From positions 1 through 9,803 of the forward strand of contig CAIYVS010000484.1 of NCBI GenBank assembly GCA_903929655.1: a stretch of DNA of 9,803 nucleotides. The letters run 5' to 3'. Both the position numbers and the translations under genes were made by a program. This document shows positions 7,196 to 9,803 of the stretch, piece after piece (position 1 is the first letter of the stretch; the number at the start of each line of letters is the position of its first letter). The notes beneath the pieces were generated by a model. The model did no database searches. It worked only from the letters and a program-made list of their open reading frames with translations, and was not told where the DNA came from. Origin of the DNA: an uncultured Bacteroidota bacterium. GTDB lineage: Bacteria; Bacteroidota; Bacteroidia; Chitinophagales; Chitinophagaceae.

Positions 7196-9667
7196 ATGTT
7201 TCCAAAATTTCTACGATTATTAGTCCTGATTTTTAGTTTATCAGATATAGCAAGCGCACAAATTTATTATCGTGTAGACTCTACAAATGGTAGTCAGTTG
7301 GTTGGAGGGGTAACTGTTACGGTTACAGCCCTGGCAGGTGCAGGTACTTATCCGTCATATTGCGGCGCCCTGGGTCCTTATTGGATCGGGAATGGAACAA
7401 CTATAAATTCTGCTTACAAATTCGTGTTTTCAAGCCCGGCCTTGGCAATAAGAATGCACATGACAGCAACTAATCCCCAGGAAATCATTTCATCACAGGT
7501 AAATGGCATCAATTATAATTACACCTCGGCCAACATATCCGCTTTTTCGGGAACTTGTGCAAACCAAAACACTTTTATCGTATCAGGAGGAAACCTGACT
7601 GTCAGTCCTCCTTCCATATTTAATGCAGGAGCCACAATTGATATTAGTTCCGGTTCCGGCATAGATTCGTTTTTAATTATCCATTCAGGACAAGATAGCG
7701 GTGGTACTGTTTTTGACTTTTATTTTACAGATGCCTGTCCCAGCCCTATACTGGCTCTTGCCACTAGTGATACTATTTGTACTGGTGATAGCCTGAATTT
7801 ATTTGCCACGGCAAACAATTTATCCAGTGCAGTAAACTATTACTGGACTGGCCCAAATGGTTTTACTTCATACTCGCAAAACCCTTCTTTAGGAAATGTT
7901 AGTACTAGCGAGGCCGGTATTTATACTGTTACTGCCACCGATTCGGGTGTCTGCAACTATTCATCAACATCTTCATTACTTGTTGCTGTGGGCACTCCAT
8001 TCACTGCAACGGCCTCATCCAATTCTCCTTTGTGCCCAGGAGATACCTTATTACTAAATACACCTTTGCTAAACACAGCGCATTATCATTGGTACGGCCC
8101 CAATAATTTCAGTGTAAATGCCAGGGATACTTTTATTCATCCCTTACTAATAGTAGATACGGGCGACTATAAAGTGGTTGTAAAATATATAGGCTGCCTG
8201 GATTCAGTAATTACGCATGTGCGCACAAAATTAATTCCGCCATTGCCTGTAGCAAGCTATAATAGCCCACTCTGCATCGGCGATACACTAAAACTAAGTA
8301 CAACAAGCACAGACACTGCAGCCACATATAGCTGGACAGGCCCTGGCAGTTTTGTTTCCTCTGTCGAAAATCCTATTATAGCTAATGCGCCTTTGTCTGC
8401 CTCCGGCACCTACATTGTGCTGGTGTCCGATACTGCTGCCTGTATCACTTCTACAGCGGTGAATGTGCTTGTTAACCCTAAACCCGCAAACCTTACTGTC
8501 AGCACAAATAGCCCGGTATGCTACGGCAATACCTTGTCCTTATCTGCCAGCAGTTCATCAAGTGGGGTAGTATATAGCTGGACAGGTCCCAACAGCTTAT
8601 ACAGCACATCACAAAACACTAATATCCCATCATGTAATTTTACAGATTCAGGAACCTATTATTTGTCCGCCAGCATCAATGGCTGCGCTGCACTTGATAC
8701 TACACATGTTTCTGTCTTCGCAGCCCCATTAACGCCTTCAGCAAGTTCTAACAGCCAGTTTTGTGCGGGCGATACCTTGTTTTTATCCGCTAACGATGGG
8801 ACAAGTGGTGTTACCTATTCCTGGACAGGGCCGAATGGTTTCAGCAGCACATCGCAAAATCCCCAGGTTGCAAATACGCGGAATGTTGATTCGGGGAATT
8901 ATGTGGTAAAAGCCATTCTGAACGGCTGTGCTTCAGTGCCTGATACTATAGATGCAGTTATTTACCGCATGCCGGACGATACTATACTGGTAAACAGTAA
9001 AGCCATTATTTGTTCTAATATAGGCAGTTTATCACTTGCTGCCGTGGTAACCGCAGGCTCGTCATACCAATGGTATAAAAACGGGATATTGATACCCGGT
9101 GCCACCTCCTACCAGTATTCAGCATCATCTGCAGGCTCCTATAATGTGCATATTTTTAACCTGCAGGGTTGTTCCATATTCACGTATTCGCTAAGTGTCA
9201 CCACAGCAATTGCACCAACGCCTGTCATTACTGCCACAGGCAATGTTTTGTCAACTGGCGCTTACGCCTCTTATCAATGGAATTTGAATGCTAGCCCGGT
9301 AACAGGCGCAGTAAATCAAAGCTATACCGCCGTTCAGAACGGTTCATACACAGTAACAGTTACCGATACCAATGGCTGTAGTGGCACAAGCACAATACCT
9401 TTCTTAATAAGTGATCTCGATGTGGCAGGCAATCATTACAACAGTAGCGAAGTGAAAATATTTCCCAATCCTGCAAGAGCTGTATTGCATATCGAAACCT
9501 TGCAAACGGTGAATGTCAGTATACTGAGTATGGATGGCAAAGTACTGATAGAAAAAAACAAGGCTGGAAATATTGATATCAGCGCTTTATCAAATGGTAT
9601 TTACATGATTAAGATCACCAACGCGCATGGGGTATTGCTGAAGATGGAGAAACTGGTGAAAGATTAA
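7196..9667 (+). CDS. T9SS-secreted multi-Ig-like repeat surface protein (second paralog)
   Basis: An 823-residue paralog of the protein encoded just upstream, with the same parts in the same order. Residues 1-21 are the signal peptide (cleavage after SA, before Q22). Residues 22-180 are the head domain, with C56 and C121 matching the neighbour's C55 and C123. Ig-like repeats lie at 181-268, 269-349, 350-430, 431-511, 512-593, 594-674 and 675-738. The T9SS type A sorting domain is 739-823, with IFPNPA at 755-760, SNGIYMIKI at 799-807 and the basic end KLVKD. Aligned by eye, repeats 5-7 match the neighbour at well over half of positions, whereas the head matches at perhaps a third. Unlike the neighbour, repeat 4 keeps a more typical CYGNTL. 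The role is presumably binding or adhesion at the cell surface, but no catalytic motif or ligand is recognisable. The start at 7196 gives the only good signal peptide. Confidence 0.9.
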   Translation: MFPKFLRLLVLIFSLSDIASAQIYYRVDSTNGSQLVGGVTVTVTALAGAGTYPSYCGALGPYWIGNGTTINSAYKFVFSSPALAIRMHMTATNPQEIISSQVNGINYNYTSANISAFSGTCANQNTFIVSGGNLTVSPPSIFNAGATIDISSGSGIDSFLIIHSGQDSGGTVFDFYFTDACPSPILALATSDTICTGDSLNLFATANNLSSAVNYYWTGPNGFTSYSQNPSLGNVSTSEAGIYTVTATDSGVCNYSSTSSLLVAVGTPFTATASSNSPLCPGDTLLLNTPLLNTAHYHWYGPNNFSVNARDTFIHPLLIVDTGDYKVVVKYIGCLDSVITHVRTKLIPPLPVASYNSPLCIGDTLKLSTTSTDTAATYSWTGPGSFVSSVENPIIANAPLSASGTYIVLVSDTAACITSTAVNVLVNPKPANLTVSTNSPVCYGNTLSLSASSSSSGVVYSWTGPNSLYSTSQNTNIPSCNFTDSGTYYLSASINGCAALDTTHVSVFAAPLTPSASSNSQFCAGDTLFLSANDGTSGVTYSWTGPNGFSSTSQNPQVANTRNVDSGNYVVKAILNGCASVPDTIDAVIYRMPDDTILVNSKAIICSNIGSLSLAAVVTAGSSYQWYKNGILIPGATSYQYSASSAGSYNVHIFNLQGCSIFTYSLSVTTAIAPTPVITATGNVLSTGAYASYQWNLNASPVTGAVNQSYTAVQNGSYTVTVTDTNGCSGTSTIPFLISDLDVAGNHYNSSEVKIFPNPARAVLHIETLQTVNVSILSMDGKVLIEKNKAGNIDISALSNGIYMIKITNAHGVLLKMEKLVKD
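7736..9409 (+). repeat. Seven-unit Ig-like repeat array (second paralog)
   Basis: Seven Ig-like units collinear with those of the first paralog. Each unit resembles the same-numbered unit of the neighbour more than its own adjacent units: unit 2 in both has TASSNSPLCPGDTL, unit 4 in both has TNSPVCYG, and unit 6 in both has NLQGCSIFT. Repeat expansion therefore came before the duplication of the whole gene. Confidence 0.85.
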
Positions 9668-9750
9668 GTTTATATCAACCAATTCTACTTAGTCCGTTTT
9701 TTTATTTTTACTATATTTCTTTGTAAATTTACTTAATAAATTAAGGTGCG

Positions 9751-9803
9751 ATGACAATAGCTGCTGTTAAGGAAAAACTACACGAATACATAGATCATGC
9801 AGA
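9751..9803 (+). CDS. 5' fragment of a small antitoxin-like protein, cut by the window edge
   Basis: An ATG opens a frame reading MTIAAVKEKLHEYIDHA, which runs off the end without a stop (17 full codons seen). AAGG at 9743-9746 could be a weak Shine-Dalgarno, at about the right distance. The start resembles short helical Bacteroidota proteins (KEKLHEYI.HAD-type opening) that often precede a RelE/ParE-like toxin gene and are annotated as addiction-module antitoxins or hypothetical proteins. That reading comes from remembered family patterns and from only 17 residues, so the function is tentative. The 83 bp before it are A/T-rich, with a T-run at 9697-9703 but no hairpin. Confidence 0.65.
   Translation, partial: MTIAAVKEKLHEYIDHA

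Noticed and set aside
5002..9409. Ig-repeat DNA as a CRISPR or tandem DNA repeat array
   Set aside because: The periodicity is at protein level (about 240 bp units) with diverged codons; there are no short identical repeats with spacers.
9697..9710. T-rich stretch after the second surface-protein gene as a terminator
   Set aside because: No hairpin-forming sequence precedes the T-run.

Overview
The window looks like chromosomal DNA from a member of the Bacteroidota, probably a Chitinophagaceae-like relative. Four things point there: two large secreted proteins with WTGPN-type Ig-like repeats and a C-terminal type IX secretion (T9SS) sorting domain, promoter boxes of the Bacteroidota form TAnnTTTG, a general lack of Shine-Dalgarno sequences, and a fused formimidoyltransferase-cyclodeaminase. 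The placement is inferred from gene content, because there is no rRNA or marker gene here.

Left part (1-2513): a BrxA/BrxB-family bacilliredoxin runs leftward from 426. A DUF885 lipoprotein, probably a zinc metallopeptidase, diverges rightward from 590. They share a short intergenic region, with a convincing -33/-7 promoter for the bacilliredoxin and a -7 box for the peptidase. The peptidase converges with ftcD, and the 149 bp between them hold a perfect 13-bp-stem terminator hairpin and a compact GC-rich palindrome that looks like a dispersed repeat.

Middle (2515-4203): ftcD, on the minus strand, encodes the bifunctional enzyme that moves the formimino group of N-formiminoglutamate (from histidine breakdown) into the folate pool. 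No other hut gene is visible, so here it appears to be transcribed alone.

Right part (4456-9667): two tandem same-direction paralogs of 825 and 823 aa. Each has a signal peptide, a divergent N-terminal beta-rich domain, seven Ig-like repeats in the same order, and a T9SS type A sorting domain. They are probably cell-surface or secreted adhesin-like or binding proteins. The right edge cuts a small gene starting at 9751 that resembles the short antitoxin-like proteins often found in Bacteroidota.

Nothing here amounts to a clearly new multi-gene system. The best candidate for novelty is the paralog pair, where the N-terminal head has diverged far more than the stalk, together with the unclassified head domain. 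The DUF885 peptidase and the cut-off possible toxin-antitoxin locus are secondary leads.
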